A stretch of DNA of 64,000 nucleotides from SIG452 sp045541975. GTDB taxonomy: Bacteria; Bacillota; Clostridia; UMGS1840. Shown one piece after another: positions 50,589 to 58,616 of the stretch. Position 1 is the first letter of the stretch; each line of letters opens with the position of its first letter. The DNA is taken from NCBI GenBank assembly GCA_045541975.1, contig JAZQKB010000016.1:1-64000 (forward strand). Direction: 5' to 3'. The notes under the pieces were generated by a model, which did no database searches, was not told where the DNA came from, and saw only the letters and a program-made list of their open reading frames with translations. Both the position numbers and the translations under genes were made by a program.

Positions 50589-50640
50589 AAAAAACAAAAA
50601 AGCAAAAAAACAAAAAAAATAAAAAAAGCAAAAAAAGAAA
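50589..50640 (+). repeat. A-rich low-complexity tract before the SLH gene
   Basis: About 52 bases are nearly all adenine, broken only by single C, G or T bases (runs of six to eight As separated by C, GC, T or G). The tract ends at the ribosome binding site GAAAGG of the SLH gene. It is transcribed as 5' UTR. Confidence 0.7.
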
Positions 50641-50651
50641 GGTAATAAAAA

Positions 50652-51305
50652 ATGAAGCATTTCAAACAAATTTTTTCGATTGTGTTATTGATTGTGTTGT
50701 TAGGTAACTTCACCGTGTTTGCTCAGAAATCACAAGGAGAGCTTGCTGCAGAAGAATTGGTAACGTTAGGAATTTTAGCAGGGGATGAGGAAGGAAATCT
50801 GTTGCTTGATAAAACGGTGACCAGAGCAGAAATGGCAGTGATTGTGTGCCGTTTATTGGCATTGGAGGACCTTGCAATCAAAACCAAGGTGATTACTCCC
50901 GCTTTTTCCGATGTTCCCACCACCCACTGGGCGGCAGGCTATCTTGAGATTGTGAAAGCACAGGGAATTATCAACGGATATCCTGACGGCACCTTTTGTC
51001 CTGAGAAGGAAGTCAGCTATGTGGAAGTTTTAAAAATGTTGATTACTTCTTGCGGTTATCTTCCCAAGGCAAATGGGATGAGCGGTTATCCTGCAGGCGT
51101 GATGGCTGTTGCTATGCAAAACGGGCTGACCAAGGATGTGGCTTTTCGCCAGGATAACTCTGCCACCAGAGAAGACGTAGCCTGTTTTGTGCTTCGTGCA
51201 TTGGATTTACCCATTCTGGTGCAAACGGGATACGGAGTTTCCGAAGAATATCAGTTAGACCCCGAGGTAACCTTAAGAAGTCAGAATTTTAAGGTGCAAC
51301 CGTAG
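50652..51305 (+). CDS. Small exported SLH-domain protein
   Basis: A 217-residue protein with a signal peptide (IFSIVLLIVLLGNFTVFAQ) and two to three SLH motifs filling nearly the whole mature part: AAEELVTLGILAGDEEGNLL with TVTRAEMAVIVCRLL, then AFSDVPTTHWAAGYLEIVKAQG with GIINGYPDGTFCPEKEVSYVE, and a third partial repeat with MAVAMQNGLT. It has no other domain, so it may be a wall-anchoring or S-layer accessory piece. The start lies after GAAAGG and the A-rich tract. Its 3' end overlaps the convergent M23 gene by 17 bases. Confidence 0.85.
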   Translation: MKHFKQIFSIVLLIVLLGNFTVFAQKSQGELAAEELVTLGILAGDEEGNLLLDKTVTRAEMAVIVCRLLALEDLAIKTKVITPAFSDVPTTHWAAGYLEIVKAQGIINGYPDGTFCPEKEVSYVEVLKMLITSCGYLPKANGMSGYPAGVMAVAMQNGLTKDVAFRQDNSATREDVACFVLRALDLPILVQTGYGVSEEYQLDPEVTLRSQNFKVQP

Positions 51306-52227
51306 GTTCCACTATAATTGGTGCAGGCGGGTTTGCAAGAAGTTTTGCAATCTGATAGCAGTCGATCCAAATCTGGTTGTTGCCGTCTTTTTGCACTTCA
51401 TTAAAAATCAGTTGAATCCCGAAATGTAGGTGTGGCACCTGAATGTTATTCACATTTTCTTTGTAACTGTAGCCGGTCTGACCAACATAGCCTATGGTCT
51501 GACCGGCTTTTACGGTACGCCCTTCGGCTAAATCTTTGGCATAAGGATTGTCTTTTCGTAAGTGGGCATAATAGTAGTAGCGCATACCGTCAAAACTACG
51601 GATGCCAATTCTCCAGCCACCGTAACGGTTCCAGCCCATCGTTTCCACCACGCCGTCTTCCATTGCACCCACAGGCGTTCCCGTGGCAGCGAAGAAGTCA
51701 TGTCCCTGATGTTTTCGCTGAAAGCCGTAGCTACGGCTGTTGCCAAAATCGTCGGAATCGGCATAATAGCCTTTCACGGGATGCTGGATTTTCAACCCGT
51801 ATTTCACCACGGTGGTCACGGTGCCGTCATCTGCCTTTTGCTCCACCTCATATTCACCAACCCAGCCATTTAAAATAGCACCGTAGGCATTTAAGTAATA
51901 ACTGAATTGTTTCAAGTCAGTGGGAGTACCGTTTTTTAATAGTTCAGCAGCTTTGTTTACATCCGCTTGGGTAATTTTTTTGAAGTTGCCGCCGTTTTTT
52001 GCCGCAAGATAACTGAGCACTTCAATAAAGTCGACTCGTTCCTTTTGGTTTCTGCTTTGAATATCCAACTCAATGGCACGGTAAAGAATGGGGGAAGGCA
52101 CGGAAAACTCCACCCACTTGATATAAGAAGCGTCACTTTGCACATGTAGTGCCTGAAACAAAACTTCTCCCGAAAGCATCATTGCAAGCGACAAACACAA
52201 TATCATCAAAGAACATCGAAATTTCAC
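51289..52227 (-). CDS. Exported M23-family metallopeptidase
   Basis: A 312-residue protein with an N-terminal hydrophobic signal (LMILCLSLAMMLSGEVLFQ), a helical middle region (about 50-150) and a LytM/M23 domain. Zinc ligands are seen in KHQGHDFFAATGTPV and VPHLHFGIQLIF. M23 enzymes cut peptidoglycan cross-bridges; this one may act in sporulation or wall remodelling. A GTG start is used with GGGAGG upstream. It converges with and overlaps the SLH gene. Confidence 0.86.
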   Translation of the reverse strand: MKFRCSLMILCLSLAMMLSGEVLFQALHVQSDASYIKWVEFSVPSPILYRAIELDIQSRNQKERVDFIEVLSYLAAKNGGNFKKITQADVNKAAELLKNGTPTDLKQFSYYLNAYGAILNGWVGEYEVEQKADDGTVTTVVKYGLKIQHPVKGYYADSDDFGNSRSYGFQRKHQGHDFFAATGTPVGAMEDGVVETMGWNRYGGWRIGIRSFDGMRYYYYAHLRKDNPYAKDLAEGRTVKAGQTIGYVGQTGYSYKENVNNIQVPHLHFGIQLIFNEVQKDGNNQIWIDCYQIAKLLANPPAPIIVEPTVAP

Positions 52228-52327
52228 AAACTACCTCCCGATATATTATAATAGTATTATATGCTATCTGTTTTTGAAAAAAGAACGAGAAGAATTTTAA
52301 AAAAATACAAAAAATTTCTAAAAAAAC

Positions 52328-52355
52328 TTGACAAATGAAAAAACTGTGTTATAAT
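52328..52355 (+). promoter_or_regulatory. Promoter of infC-rpmI-rplT
   Basis: TTGACA (52328-52333), a 16-base spacer and TATAAT (52350-52355). Confidence 0.82.
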
Positions 52356-52379
52356 AACAAAGTACTTGATATGAGAAAG

Positions 52380-52492
52380 AAGAAGTTTCCGCTTCTCACC
52401 TTGGTCGGGATTGCCCGGCAGGTTCTAAAAATATGCAGTGTTATAATTTAGCTGTGTGTTTTTGTGAGGGCGGATTTTATCCGTCTTTTTTT
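52380..52492 (+). promoter_or_regulatory. infC leader with terminator (L20-type autoregulation candidate)
   Basis: The leader contains AGAAG/CTTCT (about 52381-52396), then ACCT...AGGT closing a CGGG/CCCG hairpin (about 52398-52424), and a terminator GGCGGAT/ATCCGTC (52469-52475 with 52479-52485) with a seven-T run at 52486-52492. Firmicute infC operons are known to be controlled by L20 binding a leader that leads to premature termination; position and parts fit, but the L20 site itself was not matched. Confidence 0.6.
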
Positions 52493-52536
52493 GTGTCAGG
52501 GATTACTGAAAAAACAAAAGATAGGGGTGCTTTTCC

Positions 52537-53046
52537 ATTAGCGTGAAAGAATTACCAATCAATGAGGAAATTCGTGAAAAAGAAGTCAGAGTTATCGGTG
52601 CTTCCGGTGATCAGCTTGGTGTATTAGTCATCAAGGATGCCATGGAAGCAGCAATCAAGGCAAATTTGGATTTAGTGATGATTTCCCCCAAAGCGGTTCC
52701 GCCGGTCTGCAAAATTATGGACTACGGTAAATATCGTTTTGAACAGGCAAAAAAAGAAAAAGAAATCAAAAAGAATCAGAAAGTTGTTGCGATTAAGGAA
52801 GTTCGTCTTTCTGTGAATATTGATACTCACGATTTCAACACCAAACTGAACCAGGCAATTAAATTCTTAAAATCCGGAGATAAGGTGAAAGTTTCCGTCC
52901 GTTTCCGCGGTCGTGAAATGGCACACACCAATTTGGGTGCAGACACCTTAAGAAGATTCGGGGAAGCGATTACCGAAGTTGGCACGGTGGATAAACCTGC
53001 AAAAATGGAAGGCAGAAGCATGGTTATGTTTTTAGGCCCCAAATAA
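52537..53046 (+). CDS. infC: Translation initiation factor IF-3, probable AUU start
   Basis: A 169-residue factor that keeps 30S subunits free and checks start codons. The N domain reads KELPINEEIREKEVRVIGASGDQLG; the linker is KYRFEQAKKEKEIKKNQK; the C domain ends in GRSMVMFLGPK. The nearest conventional start is a GTG at 52543, but AGGGGTG (52523-52529) lies 7 bases from ATT at 52537 and 13 from that GTG, and the frame from ATT gives a 13-residue lead-in to NEEIR of the same length as B. subtilis IF3. AUU starts are a known autoregulatory trait of infC. Confidence 0.93.
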   Translation: MSVKELPINEEIREKEVRVIGASGDQLGVLVIKDAMEAAIKANLDLVMISPKAVPPVCKIMDYGKYRFEQAKKEKEIKKNQKVVAIKEVRLSVNIDTHDFNTKLNQAIKFLKSGDKVKVSVRFRGREMAHTNLGADTLRRFGEAITEVGTVDKPAKMEGRSMVMFLGPK

Positions 53047-53094
53047 ACCGCACTTTAGGTTTAGATTTTATATAATAAGAGAGGAGTAATTATC

Positions 53095-53292
53095 ATGCCT
53101 AAAATTAAGACACACAGAGGTGCCGCTAAAAGATTTTCTTTGACCAAAGGTGGCAAAGTAAAAAGAGCGAAAGCCGGCAGAAGACACATTTTAAACAAAA
53201 AAACCACTAAGAGAAAAAGACATTTAAGAATGGGCGGCTACGCTTGCGAAGCTAATGCAGCAGTTATCAAAAAACTGATCCCCTACAAATAA
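53095..53292 (+). CDS. rpmI: 50S ribosomal protein L35
   Basis: This 65-residue, very basic protein opens with PKIKTHRGAAKRFSLTKGGKVKRAKAG and ends KLIPYK, the L35 pattern. GAGGAG lies upstream. It is the middle gene of infC-rpmI-rplT. Confidence 0.97.
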   Translation: MPKIKTHRGAAKRFSLTKGGKVKRAKAGRRHILNKKTTKRKRHLRMGGYACEANAAVIKKLIPYK

Positions 53293-53345
53293 GATTGGTT
53301 TTATCTAAGATTTGAAATTATAGAAGTTGGAGGATACTAAGAACT

Positions 53346-53699
53346 ATGGCAAGAATCAAAGGTGCTGTTGTCACCAGAAGAAGACATAAAAAAATCTTAA
53401 AATTAGCAAAAGGCTACAGAGGTGCAAAATCCAAACTGTTCAGAACTGCTAACGAAGCAGTAATGAAATCTTTAGTTTATGCATACATCGGCAGAAAACA
53501 GAAGAAGAGAGAATTCAGACAGCTGTGGATTGCAAGAATCAATGCTGCTGCAAGAATGAACGGTATCAGCTATTCCAGACTGATGAACGGTCTGAAAAAA
53601 GCAAACATCGAAATGAACAGAAAGATGTTATCCGAAATTGCAATTGCAGATCCCGCTGCTTTCACCGCTTTAGTAGAAAAAGCAAAAGCTGCTCTGTAA
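53346..53699 (+). CDS. rplT: 50S ribosomal protein L20
   Basis: A 117-residue assembly protein with the long basic N-terminal helix (RIKGAVVTRRRHKKILKLAKGYRGAKS) and the globular C-terminus SYSRLMNGLKKANIEMNRKML. In Firmicutes it is the autogenous repressor of its own operon through the infC leader. TTGGAGGAT precedes the start; a terminator follows. Confidence 0.97.
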   Translation: MARIKGAVVTRRRHKKILKLAKGYRGAKSKLFRTANEAVMKSLVYAYIGRKQKKREFRQLWIARINAAARMNGISYSRLMNGLKKANIEMNRKMLSEIAIADPAAFTALVEKAKAAL

Positions 53700-53710
53700 G
53701 AATCACAAGA

Positions 53711-53742
53711 AAAGGCGACCGAATCCCGGTCGCCTTAATTTT
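53711..53742 (+). terminator. Terminator after rplT
   Basis: AAGGCGACCG (53712-53721) pairs with CGGTCGCCTT (53727-53736), then a T-rich run. Confidence 0.85.
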
Positions 53743-53833
53743 TTGTAGTGGACGGATGTCCAATGTAAAAAAACGGTCAAAAAAGTGTTTATGAAAAAAT
53801 TAAAAAAAATTTCAAAAATTTTCAAAAAAACAC

Positions 53834-53862
53834 TTGCAATTTGACAAACTATCTGATATAAT
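53834..53862 (+). promoter_or_regulatory. Promoter of the S10 operon
   Basis: TTGCAA (53834-53839), a 17-base spacer and TATAAT (53857-53862). A TTGACA nearer the -10 box (53842-53847) is too close (9 bases). Confidence 0.75.
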
Positions 53863-53887
53863 ATCAAAGGTTATGTTATGCGATGAA

Positions 53888-54065
53888 GTGGAAGGTGGCT
53901 TCAAAACGGTGAAAACCGGCTGTTTTGAAGGGAATTTCCACGGAGTATGTTTGGTTTGAAACCAGGCGGCTAAAAAACGGTAATTCATGATAACGACTTG
54001 GTGTACTCACATCATTACCTTTTGATGCCCGAAAATTTTTATGAGACGTTGTAAAAATCTTCGGG
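53888..54065 (+). promoter_or_regulatory. Long structured leader of the S10-spc operon
   Basis: Three hairpins lie between the promoter and rpsJ. The first, 53888-53941, has GTGGAA/TTCCAC outside, CTTCAAAAC/GTTTTGAAG inside and a CGGT-GAAA-ACCG tip (GNRA loop). The second, about 53979-54019, is GGTAAT...ATGAT/ATCAT...TACC. The third, 54028-54065, is CCCGAAAATTTTT/AAAAATCTTCGGG. No U-run follows any of them. The roughly 300-base leader suggests control by a ribosomal protein (L4 does this in gamma-proteobacteria), but no such leader is known to me from this lineage. Confidence 0.5.
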
Positions 54066-54176
54066 ATATTTTATGGAATAGATGTGAAACACGAGGGTGA
54101 GTGTTAGAAAAATTGGTCCGTGTAGCCGAAACAGAACACCGAAAAAATTTAAAAGTATTTAGGAGGAAACACGGTT

Positions 54177-54491
54177 ATGGCAGCAATGAAAGAAAAAATC
54201 AGAATCAGATTGAAAGCGTACGATCACGTTATTTTAGATCAGTCCGCTGAAAAAGTGGTGGAAACCGCAAAAAGAACTGGCGCAGGAGTGTCCGGCCCCA
54301 TTCCGCTTCCCACCAAAAAAGAAATCGTTACGATCTTAAGAGCAGTACACAAGTACAAAGACTCCAGAGAACAGTTTGAAATGAGAACTCATAAGAGAAT
54401 GATCGATATCTTAAACCCCACCGCAAAAACTGTTGACGCTTTGATGAAATTAGACCTGCCCGCAGGTGTTGAATTTGACATCAAACTGTAA
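54177..54491 (+). CDS. rpsJ: 30S ribosomal protein S10
   Basis: A 104-residue protein of the 30S head, also the NusE antitermination factor. KIRIRLKAYDHVILDQSA and SGPIPLPTKKEIVTILRA are typical. AGGAGG precedes the start. It is first in the S10 operon, followed by a 167-base structured gap before rplC. Confidence 0.97.
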   Translation: MAAMKEKIRIRLKAYDHVILDQSAEKVVETAKRTGAGVSGPIPLPTKKEIVTILRAVHKYKDSREQFEMRTHKRMIDILNPTAKTVDALMKLDLPAGVEFDIKL

Positions 54492-54640
54492 GACGACTAT
54501 TATTATACCATATATATAATAGTATGCGAGTTTTCTCTTACCTGTGTCAAAGAGAATTCGCATGGGCGAAAATCCGCCCGCCTGATACCCTAAAAATTTC
54601 TGGGGTACCAAGGTCATGTTGGGCAACCCCCAACCAATAA
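54492..54640 (+). promoter_or_regulatory. Structured rpsJ-rplC intergenic region
   Basis: An unusually long gap for this operon. TGCGA plus TTCTCTT pair with AAGAGAA plus TCGCA (about 54523-54563), and further GGGCG/CCGCCC and GGGTACC/GGTTGGG-type pairings lie between it and the ribosome binding site TAGGAGG. It may adjust the rplC start or be a protein-binding leader. No terminator was seen. Confidence 0.35.
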
Positions 54641-54658
54641 CCATAGGAGGAAAACATT

Positions 54659-55297
54659 ATGGAAAAAGCAATTCTGGGTAAAAAAGTCGGCATGACTCAG
54701 CTTTTCTCCGAAACCGGTAAATTTGTTCCGGTTACCGTGATCGAAGCAGGTCCTTGCGTTGTTACCCAAAAGAAAACCGTAGAAATCGACGGTTACAATT
54801 CAATTCAGGTTGGTTTTGTGGAAACCAAAGAAAAGAAATCTAACAAACCTTTAATGGGCCACTTCAAGAAAGCAGGCACCGCAATCATGAAATTCTTAAG
54901 AGAATTTAGATTAGCAGACACCGCTTCTTACAATGTTGGCGACGAAATCAAAGCAGGCATCTTCGCAGAAGGTGATACTGTTGACGTAACCGGTATCTCC
55001 AAAGGTAAAGGATACCAGGGTTCCATTAAAAGACACGGCCAGTCCAGAGTGCCCATGAGCCATGGTGCAGGTCCTGTTCACAGAAGCGCAGGTTCTATGG
55101 GAGCTTGTTCTTCCCCGTCAAGAGTATTCAAAGGTAAAAAACTTCCCGGTCACATGGGTAATGTTCAGGTAACTGTTCAGAACTTAGAAATCGTGAAAGT
55201 AATGGAAGACAAAAACCTGATCCTTGTAAAAGGTGCAATCCCCGGTCCTAAAGGCGGATTAGTTACCGTTAAAAGCGCTGTGAAAGCTTCCAAGTAA
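54659..55297 (+). CDS. rplC: 50S ribosomal protein L3
   Basis: A 212-residue protein near the peptidyl transferase centre. ILGKKVGMTQLFSETGKFVP, the tip loop KGKGYQGSIKRHGQSRVPMSHG and GSMGACSSPSRVFKGKKLPGHMG are diagnostic. TAGGAGG precedes the ATG. Confidence 0.97.
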   Translation: MEKAILGKKVGMTQLFSETGKFVPVTVIEAGPCVVTQKKTVEIDGYNSIQVGFVETKEKKSNKPLMGHFKKAGTAIMKFLREFRLADTASYNVGDEIKAGIFAEGDTVDVTGISKGKGYQGSIKRHGQSRVPMSHGAGPVHRSAGSMGACSSPSRVFKGKKLPGHMGNVQVTVQNLEIVKVMEDKNLILVKGAIPGPKGGLVTVKSAVKASK

Positions 55298-55382
55298 TCA
55301 CAGAGAGATATAGAAAATGCTTTTCACCCGCCAGGGTGACAAAACAATGATAATCAGCCTTTGGCTGGAAGGAGGAAATACG

Positions 55383-56006
55383 ATGCCTAAAGTAGCATTA
55401 TATAATATTGAAGGCAAAGAAGTCGGCGAAATCGAATTAAAAGATGAGATTTTTGCTATTGAAATCAGCAACGCTGCTCTTCATATGACTGTGAAAAACT
55501 ACCTGGCAAATCAGAGACAGGGTACTCAGTCTACCAAAACCCGTACCGAAGTAAGCGGTGGCGGTGCAAAACCGTGGAAACAGAAAGGAACCGGTCGTGC
55601 AAGACAGGGCTCCATCCGTGCTCCCCAGTGGAAAGGTGGCGGCGTGGCTTTAGGTCCCAAACCGAGAGATTACAGCTACACCTTAAACAAAAAGACCAGA
55701 AGACTGGCATTAAAATCCGCTTTATCTGCAAAAGTAGCAGAAAACAACATTGTTGTTGTGGATAAGCTGGCTATGGACGAAATCAAAACCAAATCTTTCG
55801 TTAAGATTTTAGAAAACTTAAAAGTAGATACCAAAGCATTTGTGGTTACCGGTGCAAAAGAAGCAAACTTAATCGCTTCCGCAAACAATGTTCCCGGTGT
55901 GAAAACTGCAGTTGTTGATACCATCAACACCTACGATGTTTTAAATCACACCAAACTGGTGATTGAAGCATCTGCAGTAGCTAAATTAGAGGAGGTGTAC
56001 TGCTAA
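55383..56006 (+). CDS. rplD: 50S ribosomal protein L4
   Basis: A 207-residue protein whose extended loop lines the exit tunnel (KTRTEVSGGGAKPWKQKGTG, RAPQWKGGGVALGPKPRDY). The start chosen is the ATG at 55383 after GGAGGAAATAC; a longer frame from 55317 runs through the intergenic spacer. In enteric bacteria L4 represses the S10 operon. Confidence 0.96.
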   Translation: MPKVALYNIEGKEVGEIELKDEIFAIEISNAALHMTVKNYLANQRQGTQSTKTRTEVSGGGAKPWKQKGTGRARQGSIRAPQWKGGGVALGPKPRDYSYTLNKKTRRLALKSALSAKVAENNIVVVDKLAMDEIKTKSFVKILENLKVDTKAFVVTGAKEANLIASANNVPGVKTAVVDTINTYDVLNHTKLVIEASAVAKLEEVYC

Positions 56007-56007
56007 G

Positions 56008-56295
56008 ATGAACGCATACGATATCATTATTGCTCCGATCATTTCGGAAAAATCCATGGGCATGCTTGCTGAACAGAAGTACACTTTCAAAGTGAATGCA
56101 AATGCCAACAAAATCGAAATCAAAAAAGCCATTGAAGAAATCTTCAAGGTTGAAGTAGACAAGGTTACTACCATCAATGTAATCGGCAAAAACAAAAGAG
56201 TCGGCGTTCACGAAGGTAAACGTTCTGACTGGAAGAAAGCGATTGTCAAATTAAAAGGCACCAAAACAATCGAATTCTTTGAAAGTTTAAGATAA
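56008..56295 (+). CDS. rplW: 50S ribosomal protein L23
   Basis: A 95-residue tunnel-exit protein that docks trigger factor and SRP. AYDIIIAPIISEKSMGMLAEQ and KRVGVHEGKRSDWKKAIVKL are typical. It starts one base after the rplD stop; its ribosome binding site GAGGAGGTG lies within the end of rplD. Confidence 0.96.
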   Translation: MNAYDIIIAPIISEKSMGMLAEQKYTFKVNANANKIEIKKAIEEIFKVEVDKVTTINVIGKNKRVGVHEGKRSDWKKAIVKLKGTKTIEFFESLR

Positions 56296-56309
56296 GGAGA
56301 TGATTGAGA

Positions 56310-57143
56310 ATGGCAGTAAAAACTTATAAACCGACTACACCGTCAAGAAGATATATGACCGCACCTGACTTCTCTGTGTTGTCTGATGTAAAACCTGAAA
56401 AATCTCTTCTTGTTAAACTGAAAAAACACGCCGGCAGAAACTCCTACGGTAGAATCACCGTAAGACACAGAGGCGGCGGAAACAAATCCAAATACAGAAT
56501 TATCGACTTCAAACGTGACAAAATGGATATGCCTGCAACTGTTCTGAGCTTAGAATACGATCCGAACAGAACCGCATATATCGCATTAGTTCAGTATGAA
56601 GACGGCGAAAAGAGATACATCCTGGCTCCCAACGAATTAAAAGTTGGCCACAAAGTTATCTCCTCTGCAACCGCAGATATTAAACCCGGTAACACTTTAC
56701 CGTTAGCAAACATTCCCGTTGGTACCGTTATTCACAACGTGGAAATCACCAAAAACAGAGGCGGCCAGCTGGTTCGTTCTGCAGGTAATGCAGCTCAGCT
56801 GATGGCTAAAGAAGGTGACTACGCTCAGGTAAGACTTCCCTCCGGTGAAGTTAGAAAAGTTCTGATCGAATGCAAAGCAACCATCGGTCAGGTAAGCAAC
56901 TTAGAACATGAAAACGTTACCATCGGTAAAGCAGGTAGAACAAGACATATGGGTATCAAACCTACCGTTCGTGGTGTTGTTATGAACCCCTGTGACCATC
57001 CTCATGGTGGTGGTGAAGGTAAATCACCCATCGGTCGTCCGGCTCCTGTTACTCCCTGGGGTAAACCGGCTCTGGGCTTAAAAACCAGAAAGAAAAAGAA
57101 AATCACTAACCGCCTGATCGTGAAGACCAGAAACGGTAAATAA
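56310..57143 (+). CDS. rplB: 50S ribosomal protein L2
   Basis: A 277-residue primary rRNA-binding protein needed for subunit joining. KTYKPTTPSRRYMTAPDFS, SYGRITVRHRGGGNKSKYR and GVVMNPCDHPHGGGEGKSPIG (with the conserved His near the peptidyl transferase centre) are present. The ATG at 56310 follows AAGGAGATG; a TTG two codons earlier is not needed. Confidence 0.97.
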   Translation: MAVKTYKPTTPSRRYMTAPDFSVLSDVKPEKSLLVKLKKHAGRNSYGRITVRHRGGGNKSKYRIIDFKRDKMDMPATVLSLEYDPNRTAYIALVQYEDGEKRYILAPNELKVGHKVISSATADIKPGNTLPLANIPVGTVIHNVEITKNRGGQLVRSAGNAAQLMAKEGDYAQVRLPSGEVRKVLIECKATIGQVSNLEHENVTIGKAGRTRHMGIKPTVRGVVMNPCDHPHGGGEGKSPIGRPAPVTPWGKPALGLKTRKKKKITNRLIVKTRNGK

Positions 57144-57236
57144 TCATCGACATACACCGTAATCCGGCCCATGCTGGATTCGGTACCCCGATAAAACGCA
57201 CATTCGTGCGAAAAAATCTACAAGGAGGCAGAAATA

Positions 57237-57509
57237 ATGAGCCGTTCAATCAAAAAAGGGCCTTTCGTGGACCCCAAACTTTTGAAGAGAATTGAAGAAA
57301 TGAATGATAAAGGCGAAAAAAGAGTTTTAAAGTCTTGGTCCAGATCTTCTACCATTTTCCCGCAGTTTGTTGGACACACCGTTGCAGTATATGACGGAAG
57401 AAAACATGTTCCGGTATATGTAACCGAAGATATGGTTGGTCACAAACTGGGCGAATTTGCTCCTACCAGAACCTACAAAGGTCATGCAGGTGCAAAAACT
57501 TCAAAATAA
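57237..57509 (+). CDS. rpsS: 30S ribosomal protein S19
   Basis: A 90-residue protein of the 30S head: [20 protein letters not shown] and [22 protein letters not shown]-like stretch ([15 protein letters not shown] here). AAGGAGG lies upstream, after a 93-base spacer. Confidence 0.97.
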   Translation: [90 protein letters not shown]

Positions 57510-57587
57510 TCCGGGTAATATCGAATCAAACCCGACACATAAGTTTAAATTTTAGAACCACCTAAGGGTGAAAGAGGAGGAATAAAA

Positions 57588-57923
57588 ATGGAGGCAAAAG
57601 CAACTCTCCGTTATGCTAGAATATCTCCCCGCAAGGTAAAGATAGTGATTGATTTAATCAGAAACAAACCCGTTGGTCAGGCTTTGGCTATTTTAAGACA
57701 TACTCCCAAAGCTGCATCTCCGCTGGTTGAAAAACTGTTATTATCAGCTATCGCTAATGCGGAAAACAATCATAATATGGCAAAAGACGACCTGTACGTT
57801 TCCGAATGCTTCGCAAATGCAGGCCCGATCCTGAAAAGAATCCAGCCCAGAGCACAGGGTAGAGCATTCAGAATCGCAAAAAGAACCAGCCATATTACCG
57901 TGGTTGTAAAAGAAAAAGAATAG
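57588..57923 (+). CDS. rplV: 50S ribosomal protein L22
   Basis: A 111-residue tunnel protein. ARISPRKVKIVIDLIRNKPV and the beta-hairpin tip GPILKRIQPRAQGRAFRI, the site of macrolide-resistance changes, are intact. GAGGAGG precedes the ATG. Confidence 0.97.
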   Translation: MEAKATLRYARISPRKVKIVIDLIRNKPVGQALAILRHTPKAASPLVEKLLLSAIANAENNHNMAKDDLYVSECFANAGPILKRIQPRAQGRAFRIAKRTSHITVVVKEKE

Positions 57924-57935
57924 GAGGTATGAGTA

Positions 57936-58613
57936 ATGGGTCAGAAAGTTAACCCGCATGGTTTAAGAGTCGGCGTTATTAAAGATTGGGACTCCAAATG
58001 GTATGCTCCGGATCACAAATTCGGCGATACTTTGGTAGAAGACCACAAAATCAGAGTATTTTTAAAGAAATCTCTGTATCAGGCCGGCATTTCCAAAATT
58101 GAAATTGCTAGAAAAGCAAATAAAATCTTTGTTAAAGTATTCACTGCAAAACCCGGTATGTTAATCGGTAAAGGCGGTGCAGAATTAGAAAAAATCAGAG
58201 CTTCTGTTGTAAACTTACTGGGCGGTAACGCAAACGTTAACGTAAACATCGTTGAAGTAAAACCCGCTGAAATGGATGCAACTTTAGTAGCTGAAAACAT
58301 CGCAGCTCAGCTGGAAAAACGTATTTCCTTCAGAAGAGCGATGAAACAGTCCATGCAGAGAACTATGAAGTTCGGTGCAAAAGGTATTAAAACTTCCGTT
58401 TCAGGCCGTGTTGGCGGTGCTGAAATTGCTAGAACTGAGCATTATCATGAAGGAACCATTCCGCTGCAGACATTAAGAGCAGACATTGACTACGGTTTTG
58501 CAGAAGCGAATACCACCTACGGTAAGTTAGGCGTTAAAGTTTGGATTTACAAAGGTGAAATTCTTCCTGAAAGCAAAAATGCGAAAAAAAATACTCAAGA
58601 GGGAGGAAAATAA
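57936..58613 (+). CDS. rpsC: 30S ribosomal protein S3
   Basis: A 225-residue protein of the mRNA entry channel: GQKVNPHGLRVGVIKDWDSKW, the KH domain with GKGGAELEKIR, and GGAEIARTEHYHEGTIPLQTL. GGAGG lies upstream. It is preceded by rplV within 12 bases. Confidence 0.97.
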   Translation: MGQKVNPHGLRVGVIKDWDSKWYAPDHKFGDTLVEDHKIRVFLKKSLYQAGISKIEIARKANKIFVKVFTAKPGMLIGKGGAELEKIRASVVNLLGGNANVNVNIVEVKPAEMDATLVAENIAAQLEKRISFRRAMKQSMQRTMKFGAKGIKTSVSGRVGGAEIARTEHYHEGTIPLQTLRADIDYGFAEANTTYGKLGVKVWIYKGEILPESKNAKKNTQEGGK

Positions 58614-58616
58614 GCT

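Noticed and set aside
50589..50640. CRISPR or tandem-repeat array
   Set aside because: Only low-complexity A runs with irregular interruptions; no repeat-spacer periodicity.
53842..53862. TTGACA at 53842 as the -35 box of the S10 promoter
   Set aside because: Only nine bases from the -10 box; TTGCAA at 53834 has the correct 17-base spacing.
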